Positions 53,372-60,628 of a stretch of 64,000 nt of DNA are shown in pieces. The position numbers were made by a program, and so were the translations under genes. Positions within the stretch are counted from its first letter, which is position 1. Each line of letters begins with the position of its first letter. The stretch spans positions 176,469-240,468 of the forward strand of contig JAHNZQ020003148.1 in assembly GCA_019155205.2 (NCBI GenBank), written 5' to 3'. The notes below the pieces were generated by a model. The model worked only from the letters and a program-made list of their open reading frames with translations, was not told where the DNA came from and did no database searches. The DNA comes from Gracilaria vermiculophylla (lineage: Eukaryota; Rhodophyta; Florideophyceae; Gracilariales; Gracilariaceae).

Positions 53372-54739
53372 TTAACCAGACGGGACAGTCACATTCGATA
53401 TATTTGCGAGAATGTTGGAGATGCCCTTTCTGTGCAATCGATTGTAGATTTCAGTGATAAGTTCCACCTGCTCATCAGAGCTGAGTTCGGCCACCAAAGC
53501 CATCAACTTTCCGACGTCGGGAGAGCCCTCAAAGTTAACGCGCACAAAGTTGATCAAGTACACGTTGGTAAATACAGCCATCATGAGCTGGCAATCGACA
53601 CGGTCGGTGACGCCTCCGTGCCCAGGAAGCACGCTTCCAAAGTCCTTCACCTTGAACGCGCGCTTTGCTCCAGAGGCAAAGAAGCCTCCAAACGGAGCAA
53701 TCACAGCGGCGAAAAGTCCTAAAGCAATGGCGTGCAACTGTGCCGGACGATAGGAGAAAGAGAGGGTCTTGGAGAGACCGGGAATAAGAACAAACTCGGC
53801 CGTGCGAAAGACGAAGGCGTCCGGAATGGGATCGCACGAGGCGGGGGGGCACAAGATATTGCAGTCGTCGAAATCATACTTGGGACAAATCAGAGAGGGG
53901 TACGCCGACAGAGCGCCAGAGAGAAAGAAGGCAGCTATCATGGTGCATATGCCCGCACCAATGTACCCTTCCCACGTCTTCTTTGGGGACAGGGGCGTGA
54001 GCGAGTGCCTGCCAAACAAACGGCCGCAAAAGTATCCGAAGGAATCGTTGACAATGATGAGCCAGCAAGGAAGTATGAACCAAATCAATCCGTGCGATAT
54101 GTTGAGAATCAAGAAATGGGCTTGCACGACGACCAGAAGTAAGGCGACCAAGGCGCGGCCGAAATACGTGAACTGAAAGTGGTACTGGTTCTGGCGCAGG
54201 GATATGACAAAGCCAACAAAGCCCGCACAGTACATGCAGAAGGACAGGAAAGTGTGGTGACGCATGGCGTACTGATAGGCCGGATGCAACGTGAAGGGGA
54301 GCCCTCTGGCGTGGAAGTGCGACAAGACGAGCTTTCCGTACAGAAAGAACTGCAAGGCAAAGAAAAAGTACCAGCCGATAGTTCGCCACCAGGGAATGCG
54401 GTTCTCCCTCGCGACGGGGAGCCCAAGGCGCAAGATCTCATTGAACATTCCAATCTCCATCAAAATGACGGCGACGGCGACGGGCAGCTGGCCGGCTCTG
54501 ACGACGGCGACGAAGAAGGCGGTGAGAAGGACGCCCGACAGGAGGCGGGCCAAGAAGTCGGACTTGCTCTTCGGCGCGGGGGCGACGGATTTAGCGTCGG
54601 CGCTGCGGTCGGTGGACTCAGTGGACTCAGGGCGCGCGGGATCGGCGGGCGCATTGGCGGGGGCGACGGACGTCTCCGACGAGAGGACGTCATCGGGCTG
54701 CGCGGTGGTGGCGGCGGCGCCTCGTCTGGTGAGCACCAT
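53372..54739 (-). CDS. CDS1: Phosphatidate cytidylyltransferase (CDP-DAG synthase)
   Basis: 455 residues from the ATG of MVLTRRGAAATTAQPDD; the longer frame begins at TTG. It makes CDP-diacylglycerol from phosphatidate and CTP, the precursor of phosphatidylinositol and phosphatidylglycerol. After a disordered Ala/Pro/Ser-rich N-terminus (1-70) come seven to eight hydrophobic spans. The central FGRHSLTPLSPKKTWEGYIG and the family signature SGAKRAFKVKDFGSVLPGHG, then GVTDRVD (about 355-381) hold the catalytic acidic residues and K-R-x4-K-D. Length and motifs match the eukaryotic ER enzyme (about 450 residues), not the shorter plastid or bacterial CdsA. No cleavable transit peptide is obvious. 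Confidence 0.95.
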   Translation of the reverse strand: MVLTRRGAAATTAQPDDVLSSETSVAPANAPADPARPESTESTDRSADAKSVAPAPKSKSDFLARLLSGVLLTAFFVAVVRAGQLPVAVAVILMEIGMFNEILRLGLPVARENRIPWWRTIGWYFFFALQFFLYGKLVLSHFHARGLPFTLHPAYQYAMRHHTFLSFCMYCAGFVGFVISLRQNQYHFQFTYFGRALVALLLVVVQAHFLILNISHGLIWFILPCWLIIVNDSFGYFCGRLFGRHSLTPLSPKKTWEGYIGAGICTMIAAFFLSGALSAYPSLICPKYDFDDCNILCPPASCDPIPDAFVFRTAEFVLIPGLSKTLSFSYRPAQLHAIALGLFAAVIAPFGGFFASGAKRAFKVKDFGSVLPGHGGVTDRVDCQLMMAVFTNVYLINFVRVNFEGSPDVGKLMALVAELSSDEQVELITEIYNRLHRKGISNILANISNVTVPSG

Positions 54740-55153
54740 GGAGCTGACGGCGAGAGAGGGGGCCGCGGAGGGCGACGGAGGGCTGCGGCGGGCGACGGCG
54801 CAGCAATTGGGGGGGGGGAGGGGGGGAGAAGCGCGCTGGGGACGACGGACGAGATGGCACGCAATAGCGACGGGTGCGGGGGACGGGGGGCGGGACGGAG
54901 GCGCAGCGTCTGTGAGGGCGCGCCTGATGTAAGCACGTTCGCGGCGTGCGCAGCGCGCGCTTGCGGCGCCTTTGGGGCGGTACAAATGCGCACACGTGTG
55001 TGGGTTTTTGGCGCGGCCGCAGGTGGTGCGCTGGTGCGCGGCGCGCCAGCGCGAAGCGGCGCGCCGGTGCGGAGCGGCGCGGACAGGGCGACGGGAGGGC
55101 GGGGCGGTGGAAGCTTTACTCAAGACGCGTCCGCGGCGGCGGCGGCGGCGGGC
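54740..55153. other. GC-rich spacer and CDS1 promoter
   Basis: 414 bp, very G/C-rich with a run of G around 54809-54826. The poly-frame openness here is compositional. No gene seen. Confidence 0.45.
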
Positions 55154-55549
55154 TTACTTGCTGTTCTTGCCCTGGATCCAGCCCGCCACGTGCAGGCCCC
55201 ACGAGATGGGCACGAGCAGGCTGCCCACGATGAACTGCGGGTTGACCGAGCCTGCCGACAGCGGGCTGATCAGGTTGCTCTGGTACACGCAGTAGCTTCC
55301 CAGCACGAGCGCCACCGCGGACGCGAGGATGTACAGCGAGGACGGCACTTCCTTGCCGATGCCCAGCACGTCGGACGGAGGATAGTCGCCCTCCCAGTAC
55401 GACGACATGCGCACCGGCGCGGGCGCGACGCGGCGCGCCGCGGCGCGACGCGCGCGCACCGGCGCGAGCGCGCAGCGCTTGGAGACGGAGACGTGCGAGA
55501 CGCGGAAGGCAGCCACGGACGCGGGGACAAACGCGGGCACGAACGCCAT
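55154..55549 (-). CDS. Predicted plastid (thylakoid) two-helix membrane protein
   Basis: 131 residues from the ATG of MAFVPAFVPASVAAFRVSHV. The first about 47 residues are rich in Ala, Arg, Ser and Val with no acidic residue and end near VAPAPVRMSS, which fits a plastid transit peptide. The mature part begins YWEGDYPPSDVLGIGKEVPS. Two transmembrane helices follow: SLYILASAVALVLGSYCVY, and FIVGSLLVPISWGLHVAGW. They are joined by SNLISPLSAGSVNPQ, with a short basic end QGKNSK. I recognise the style of a small nucleus-encoded photosynthetic membrane protein but not the family. It could be a photosystem or NDH-like accessory subunit; this is a guess. Confidence 0.72.
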   Translation of the reverse strand: MAFVPAFVPASVAAFRVSHVSVSKRCALAPVRARRAAARRVAPAPVRMSSYWEGDYPPSDVLGIGKEVPSSLYILASAVALVLGSYCVYQSNLISPLSAGSVNPQFIVGSLLVPISWGLHVAGWIQGKNSK

Positions 55550-55573
55550 GTCGACGGTAGCGGTGGGGCGCGG

Positions 55574-55645
55574 GGGGGAGGGCGGTGGCGGCGGCGGCGG
55601 CGGCGGCGGCGGAGGCGGAGGCGGAGGCGGCGGTGGAGGCGAAGG
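55574..55645 (+). repeat. GGC/GGA trinucleotide tract
   Basis: Long run of ggc and gga units just upstream of the thylakoid-protein start codon, in its 5' leader when read on the minus strand. Confidence 0.9.
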
Positions 55646-55988
55646 CGAGGTCAAAGGCAGTCAGCGGGAAGCCGCAGCGTCGCGCGTGGGGGCGGGAGGC
55701 GGGAGGCGCATGGCTTTGAAAAAGAAGCGGCCGCCAGCGAGCGCTGGCGTCCACGGATGGGACGCGGTGCCGAATATCTGCGCGAGCTCGCGAGCAGCGC
55801 CGCTGCTGCAACCGGCGCGACCCACTTGCAGCACCGCGCGACGCGCGACGCGCCGCTTCCGCAAAGATCGCACCAACAGCTCAACACGTTTTACAGCGCA
55901 CCGCACACGTCGCGCCGCGCCCGCCGCAGAGCACTGTCCCCCGCGCTTCGCGCTCCTCACCCCCCCCCATCACGGCGCGCCCGCCCAT

Positions 55989-57653
55989 CTACTTGGCGCC
56001 TCGCCTCTTCCAGTGGTACGCGTCGCCGCCGTACTTGAACCCATGCTGCGTGCAAAGGTCGTCCCACTCCTTGGGCCCTCTGCTGAACGCCTTGTACTTG
56101 AGCGGCTCAATCTCGCCATCGTCAATCGAGTGCAGCAACGGTGTGAAGATTCTCCAAGCCTCTCGAAGTTCATCATGTCTCACAAACGTGGCCGCGTCGC
56201 CCCTCAGCACCTGCAAAATCAGCCGCGTGTATGCGTCCGGTAGCTGCGAGAACTGGTCTGGGAACCTGGTCTTGTACGTCAGATCAAGTTCCGAAACCAC
56301 CGGATCACCGCTTAGACCAGGCGACTTGATGTTCATCTTGAGGTAGATCGCCTCATCCGGCTTGAGGCGAATCACCAACTCGTTCCTCTCCACAGCCTCC
56401 ACGTCGGTCCCGTACCCGTCGCCGTAACTGTCGTCGCCAAACATGAGACTGCTGCCGGGGCTCTTCTTGAACTGCACCCGAATTTCACTCTTGGTCTCAT
56501 TGAGAGCCTTACCGGCGCGCAGAATAAACGGAACGCCTTCCCATCGCGAGTTATTGATGTACATCACCATGGCTGCACCCGTCTCAGTCTTGGAGTCATC
56601 CGGCACGCCGTCATCGTCAGTGTAAGATGGTTCGCGGCCCTCGTCGTCGGCCACGTACTGGCCCGTGATACAGTCTTCCTTTTTGATGGCTGGAATTGCC
56701 TGCAGCACCTTGACCTTTTCGTCTCGAATGAAGTCGCCGTTCGGTCTGACGGGCGATTCCATGGCAAACATGGTGACGATCTGCATGATGTGGTTCTGAA
56801 CCACATCTCGAATCATGCCGTTCTTGTCAAAGTATCCGCCACGCCCCTTGGTGCCAAAGTCCTCTTTGAAGGAGATGATGACCGAATCGATGTACTTGTT
56901 GTTCCACAGAGGCTCGAACGTGCTGTTTGCAAAGCGCATGATCAACAGGTTCTGCACGGCTTCCTTGCCAATGTAGTGGTCGATGCGATACATTTCCTTC
57001 TCCTCCAGCACGGCCGACATGTCCTTGTTGAGCTCTTCAAACGATTGCAGATCCGAGCCGAACGGCTTTTCCACAATGAATCTGGACCAGCCGTCGTGCG
57101 TGTTGGCCTTCTTCTTCAAGGCCGCCGCAGCGGAAACGAACACCACGGGCGGGATGGCAAAGTAGAACAGTCGGTTGACAGTCTTGCCTGTCTTGCTCTC
57201 GATGTGGCTCATCTCCTCGGACACCTTGCCGATGGCGTGTTCATCGTCGTACGCATCGCCATTGCGGTACAGGCAGTGACTGAGGAAGTCGTCCTTGACC
57301 TGTTCTTCAGCGCCGCTGAGATACGACTTGATGGAGCTTCTGAAGTCGTCGTCGCTCTTTGCAGATCGCGCGTACCCGACGATGGTGAAGTCGTCGGGCA
57401 AGTACTTGAAGCGGTACAAGGCAAAAAGGGACGGGTACGTCTTTTTCTTTGCCAGGTCGCCAGAGGCGCCGATGACAAAGACGGTGAGCGCATCACTCCG
57501 GTACTCGCACTTGTAGTAGTCGCCCTTGGTGTCATGAACGTCGTGCGTGTCGTCGGACTGATGCTTGCCATTCTCCCGGGGCGCGTCCATAGCGCTGTTG
57601 TTGTTGTGCTGCGAATGTGCTTCGGAGTCCACGACGACGATATCCTTGAGCAT
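55989..57653 (-). CDS. G6PD: Glucose-6-phosphate 1-dehydrogenase
   Basis: 554 residues from the ATG of MLKDIVVVDSEAHSQHNNN. Catalyses the first, NADPH-producing step of the oxidative pentose phosphate pathway. NADP-binding Rossmann loop VIGASGDLAKKKTYPSL (60-76); IVEKPFGSDLQSFEELN; active-site signature EMYRIDHYIGKEAVQNLL (about 221-238) with the catalytic His; FANSTFEPLWNNKYIDSV; GMIRDVVQNHIMQIVTMFAM; and a structural NADP region near the C-terminus. The first 50 residues are acidic and His/Asn-rich, not a transit peptide, so a cytosolic form is likely. About 40 residues longer than human G6PD. One oddity is an acidic insert around VADDEGREPSYTDDDGVPDD. Confidence 0.97.
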   Translation of the reverse strand: MLKDIVVVDSEAHSQHNNNSAMDAPRENGKHQSDDTHDVHDTKGDYYKCEYRSDALTVFVIGASGDLAKKKTYPSLFALYRFKYLPDDFTIVGYARSAKSDDDFRSSIKSYLSGAEEQVKDDFLSHCLYRNGDAYDDEHAIGKVSEEMSHIESKTGKTVNRLFYFAIPPVVFVSAAAALKKKANTHDGWSRFIVEKPFGSDLQSFEELNKDMSAVLEEKEMYRIDHYIGKEAVQNLLIMRFANSTFEPLWNNKYIDSVIISFKEDFGTKGRGGYFDKNGMIRDVVQNHIMQIVTMFAMESPVRPNGDFIRDEKVKVLQAIPAIKKEDCITGQYVADDEGREPSYTDDDGVPDDSKTETGAAMVMYINNSRWEGVPFILRAGKALNETKSEIRVQFKKSPGSSLMFGDDSYGDGYGTDVEAVERNELVIRLKPDEAIYLKMNIKSPGLSGDPVVSELDLTYKTRFPDQFSQLPDAYTRLILQVLRGDAATFVRHDELREAWRIFTPLLHSIDDGEIEPLKYKAFSRGPKEWDDLCTQHGFKYGGDAYHWKRRGAK

Positions 57654-58051
57654 GGCAAAGGGAAGGAATGGAACAGGTTTCGAGGGAGCGCGGCGGCGAC
57701 GGGAATTGACGAAGGGATATGACGTCAGGAATTGACGACGGGAGCCAGGTGGGAGAGAGTTGACGTCGAAGGCGTCGGCGGTGGCGGCCGCTTGCAGTGC
57801 GTATAAGCACGGGTGCAGCGGAGGGGGGGGCAGAGAAACCTCGCTGCCACGCCGCGAGGGAGGTCAACAAGGCCGTGGCCGCGCCGAAATGTTCGACAGC
57901 CGCAGCGCCTGCTCTGTGCGGATTCCAAAATCGGGTGCATTTCTACCGCGTGCGCACCAATGGCTTAGCGCCGTTCGACATCCAAATCCGCGCGCCGTGA
58001 TGGCGACATGCGACGCTCGACGTGGCGTCGCCAGCAGTGCCACGTGGGGCG

Positions 58052-58099
58052 CAGTTCCGAAAAGAACATTGGCCACAGTTCCAAAAAGACATTGTGCCA
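58052..58099. repeat. 24-bp imperfect tandem repeat next to tRNA-Asn
   Basis: Copies at 58052-58075 and 58076-58099, both beginning cagttcc and ending gcca. The A-runs in them, read on the minus strand, are T-runs just downstream of the tRNA. Confidence 0.85.
58083..58087 (-). terminator. Pol III terminator of tRNA-Asn
   Basis: T5 on the minus strand, starting 14 nt after the tRNA 3' end. Confidence 0.7.
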
Positions 58100-58100
58100 C

Positions 58101-58174
58101 AGTCCCCAGTGGGGCTTGAACCCACGGCCTCGAGATTAACAGTCCCGCGCTCTAACCAGCTGAGCTATGGAGAC
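58101..58174 (-). tRNA. tRNA-Asn(GTT)
   Basis: 74 nt. The acceptor is gtctcca with tggggac (one G-T), D arm tagctcagctggttagagc, anticodon stem cggga/tctcg with loop ctgttaa (anticodon GTT), T arm gtggg-ttcaagc-cccac, T discriminator. No intron and no encoded CCA. Confidence 0.96.
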
Positions 58175-58710
58175 ACGTTCGCACCTGCGCCTCAATGCTG
58201 CAGGAAAAGGATTAAAACGTTTTGTTTTCCCAATCGGAGACATCGCATCGTGCCGAACATCTGATGCGATGCCTCTCTTGGTAGTGGTTGCTTCTGCGCC
58301 TACCCGACGAAGCAATCGCATTCGCGTGGATCAGTGCCCCCTGCCGCCGAGGCACCCGAGCACCGCACCTCCGTGCGTCCCGAGTCGCCGCGGGCCTCCC
58401 CACCTCTTACCCCCACAATGAAAGCACCCCACCTGCGCAAGCAACCCCCAAGCGGCGCCACTGTCCCCACGTCGCGTCGCCCCCACGGCGTTGGGCTTTC
58501 AATTACACTCCCCGCTTCTTGAGCGCGCCGCAACTCCGTGTGTCTCAAATTCGAGCCCATCCCCCTTGCCGTCCCTCCGCCAGCCCCATCAAAAGCGCCG
58601 CCCGCACCCTTCCCGCCACGCCCCTTCTCCAGCGCACCCGCCGCAGTCGTTCACCACCAACGTGCCGCAACCACCCCCCCCGCCCCCAACCACCTCCTCC
58701 CCCACCGAAA
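58175..58710. other. Spacer and leader of the SURF4-like gene
   Basis: The C-rich stretch from 58330 to 58710 keeps the downstream frame open but has no in-frame ATG with family resemblance. I take it as 5' leader. Confidence 0.45.
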
Positions 58711-59550
58711 ATGTACCACATCAGCGCTAAACCGGCCCGCCCGCGTTCAAACCGCTCTCGAAATGCCTCCCTGCAGGCGTGCTTCCTCCACATGCGCCGC
58801 TTGAGGCGCGCGTGCCGCCCGCTCACGCCCCTCGTTCTGCGCGCCCTCATCGTCCTCTTCATCGCCATCCAACTGCGCCCGATCGGCGCCTCCGCCAACG
58901 CGTCGCCCGTCCTGCCCGCGTGCTCGCGCGTGTCGGTGTTCGTGGGCGTGCTCTCGGCGATGCTGTCGGTCATTTTCTTCGACATGCGCGTCTTCAGCGT
59001 CGCGCTGCTGGCGTGCGTGTTTGCCAACTTTGTGTTCGAGGTGCGCCAGCACGAGCACGTCTCGCTGTGCAAGCTGCTGGCCACGCTCTCGTGCCACGCC
59101 TGCGCCATCCTGTTCTCGTCGCTCGTCGGCAGACGGCGCTCCATTTCGAAGCCGTCCGCGCTGCGCGCCAACCTCGCCATCAAGCAGCAGTACCTCATGA
59201 ACCTGCGCTGTCTGCGACATGTCGACGTGCTCGAGGTGTCCGTGCGCCTGCAGGCGTGCCTGCTGACCGTCGACTTTTGTCTCGCGCAGCCCAACTCGTC
59301 TTCCATTCTGCTCCTCACGCTGCCGTTTGTGATTCTGTTCTTGTTGGGCTACTGCACTCGGCGTAGCGGCTCGGTTGTGGTGTGTCTGCTTTGCGTGTTT
59401 GCCGCCTCCGAACAGCACTCCACCGTGCTGGGCTTCAGCCTGGTGAGCACGCTGAGCACGGTAGCGGCGGCTGTGCTGGCGCTTTGTGTGGGACCGGGCG
59501 TGCTCACCGTGGACGAATGGCTCGCCACCACGCAGCAACTGTACTACTAA
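58711..59550 (+). CDS. SURF4/Erv29-like membrane protein
   Basis: 279 residues from the ATG of MYHISAKPARPRSNRS, close to the usual SURF4 length (about 270). A basic N-terminus precedes several hydrophobic spans (LRALIVLFIAIQL, VFVGVLSAMLSVIFFDM, VFSVALLACVFANFVFEV, ILLLTLPFVILFLLGY, FSLVSTLSTVAAAVLALCV). The best match is the C-terminal block VGPGVLTVDE, where SURF4 has a similar G-P-G-x-x-x-x-D-E ending. NLAIKQQYLMNLRCLRHVDV sits where the family has a conserved loop. SURF4 proteins are ER-Golgi cargo receptors with a C-terminal dilysine signal. Here the tail ends LATTQQLYY, with no dilysine. Divergent; it could instead be another small polytopic family. Confidence 0.55.
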   Translation: MYHISAKPARPRSNRSRNASLQACFLHMRRLRRACRPLTPLVLRALIVLFIAIQLRPIGASANASPVLPACSRVSVFVGVLSAMLSVIFFDMRVFSVALLACVFANFVFEVRQHEHVSLCKLLATLSCHACAILFSSLVGRRRSISKPSALRANLAIKQQYLMNLRCLRHVDVLEVSVRLQACLLTVDFCLAQPNSSSILLLTLPFVILFLLGYCTRRSGSVVVCLLCVFAASEQHSTVLGFSLVSTLSTVAAAVLALCVGPGVLTVDEWLATTQQLYY

Positions 59551-59674
59551 AGTAGCTAGAGGGAGCGGAATGACGCCAAACCAAAAAGAAAAAAAATAAC
59601 TCTAGGGGTTGTTTACAAACGCTACACACATATATAAAGTTTAGGCAAAACAGAATGATGAGCCAAGTGCTTGC

Positions 59675-60352
59675 TCACGGTCTCGCTCCGCCCTGCAGGG
59701 CATTGAGGCGCGCCATGAGATCGTTGTCCTGAGTCTTCGATGCCGCGGGCAGCGCCGTAGGCTGCCCGATGGGTGCGCTGTAGCCGTTGAGCCGGTCTCC
59801 GATGTCGAGGTTGTTCTCGTCAGCAATCTGCTGCAACAGGCCGTTGACCTGCGACTGCGGGGTGGAGGAGGACGTGGACTCGCCAATGGCCGAGTCCATG
59901 TACTTGGTCTGCAGGTCCAGGTCCTCGCTCTGCGTGATGAACTGCTCCATGGTGTAGCCAATCTGGGTGGCGTCCATGCTGCCCAGCGCCTGGTCCAGGT
60001 TCCTGGTGACGGCGACCATGCTCTGCGACACCTGCTGGCGCACGTCCTGCGCCTGCAGCTTGGCGGCCACGGCCTCGAGCTGGCTCTGCAGCTTGAGGTA
60101 CGACAGGTGCTCGTTGTGGTTGCGGATGGCGTTCTCGGCGTGGATCCTGGCGCCGGCGATATTGTTCTTGGCCATGGCCTCCTTGGCCTTGCGCTTCTCG
60201 ATGTCGATTTGGCGCTGCGACTTGGTGGCCTGGCGCCCGATGGTCTTGGACGTGAAGCGCATCTTGAAGACGATTTCCTGCAGCGTCGGGGGCGGCGGCG
60301 CGCGCTGCACGGGCGGCGGCGGCGGGGGGGCCTTCCGGCTGAACAAGCCCAT
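59675..60352 (-). CDS. CHMP1: CHMP1/Did2, ESCRT-III-associated protein
   Basis: 225 residues from the ATG of MGLFSRKAPPPPPPVQRA. ESCRT-III proteins drive membrane scission in multivesicular body formation and cytokinesis; CHMP1/Did2 recruits the Vps4 ATPase. The N-terminal 25 residues are an added proline-rich leader not typical of the family. Then come FKMRFTSKTIGRQATKSQRQ and GARIHAENAIRNHNEHLSYL (basic helices 1-2), VAVTRNLDQALGSMD and VNGLLQQIADENNLDIGDRL. The C-terminal MIM1 motif is DLMARLNALQGG. Order and spacing match CHMP1. Convergent with the SURF4-like gene, 124 bp apart. Confidence 0.93.
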   Translation of the reverse strand: MGLFSRKAPPPPPPVQRAPPPPTLQEIVFKMRFTSKTIGRQATKSQRQIDIEKRKAKEAMAKNNIAGARIHAENAIRNHNEHLSYLKLQSQLEAVAAKLQAQDVRQQVSQSMVAVTRNLDQALGSMDATQIGYTMEQFITQSEDLDLQTKYMDSAIGESTSSSTPQSQVNGLLQQIADENNLDIGDRLNGYSAPIGQPTALPAASKTQDNDLMARLNALQGGARP

Positions 60353-60628
60353 AGTGGAGCGGCGGCGCGGGGAAGAGGCGGCGAAGGCGCGAGGGCGACG
60401 GGCAATGCGGCGACGATGCGGCGGCGGGCGCGGGTGGGGCGTGGAGCATGCAAGGTGCGGCGCGTGCGCGTTTATCAACACTTTGGCGTGGCGTGGAGCG
60501 AAACGGCTGTGAGGGGGCGCACGACAGCACCAACACAACGAAGCGGGCGACGCCATTGCTGTGCGCCGCGTCACGTGCGCATCGCGGCCAGCACGCACAC
60601 GTGCGCGGCGTGCGCTGCTGGCGCGCGC
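60353..60628. promoter_or_regulatory. CHMP1 upstream region
   Basis: 276 bp between the CHMP1 start and the end of the next minus-strand gene. It must hold the CHMP1 promoter and the GET3b 3' end; several acgtg motifs are present. Confidence 0.35.

Larger units (their letters stand above)
57654..58100. other. G6PD promoter side and spacer with tandem repeat
   Basis: GC-rich, with a 24-bp tandem repeat next to the tRNA-Asn 3' end at 58052-58099. No gene recognised. Confidence 0.45.

Noticed and set aside
54179..56243. 619-codon plus-strand frame and neighbours over CDS1 and the thylakoid gene
   Set aside because: Arg/Gly low-complexity translation of GC-rich DNA; opposite-strand genes have family signatures.
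56790..57722. 310-codon plus-strand frame opposite G6PD
   Set aside because: Shadow of G6PD; no domain.
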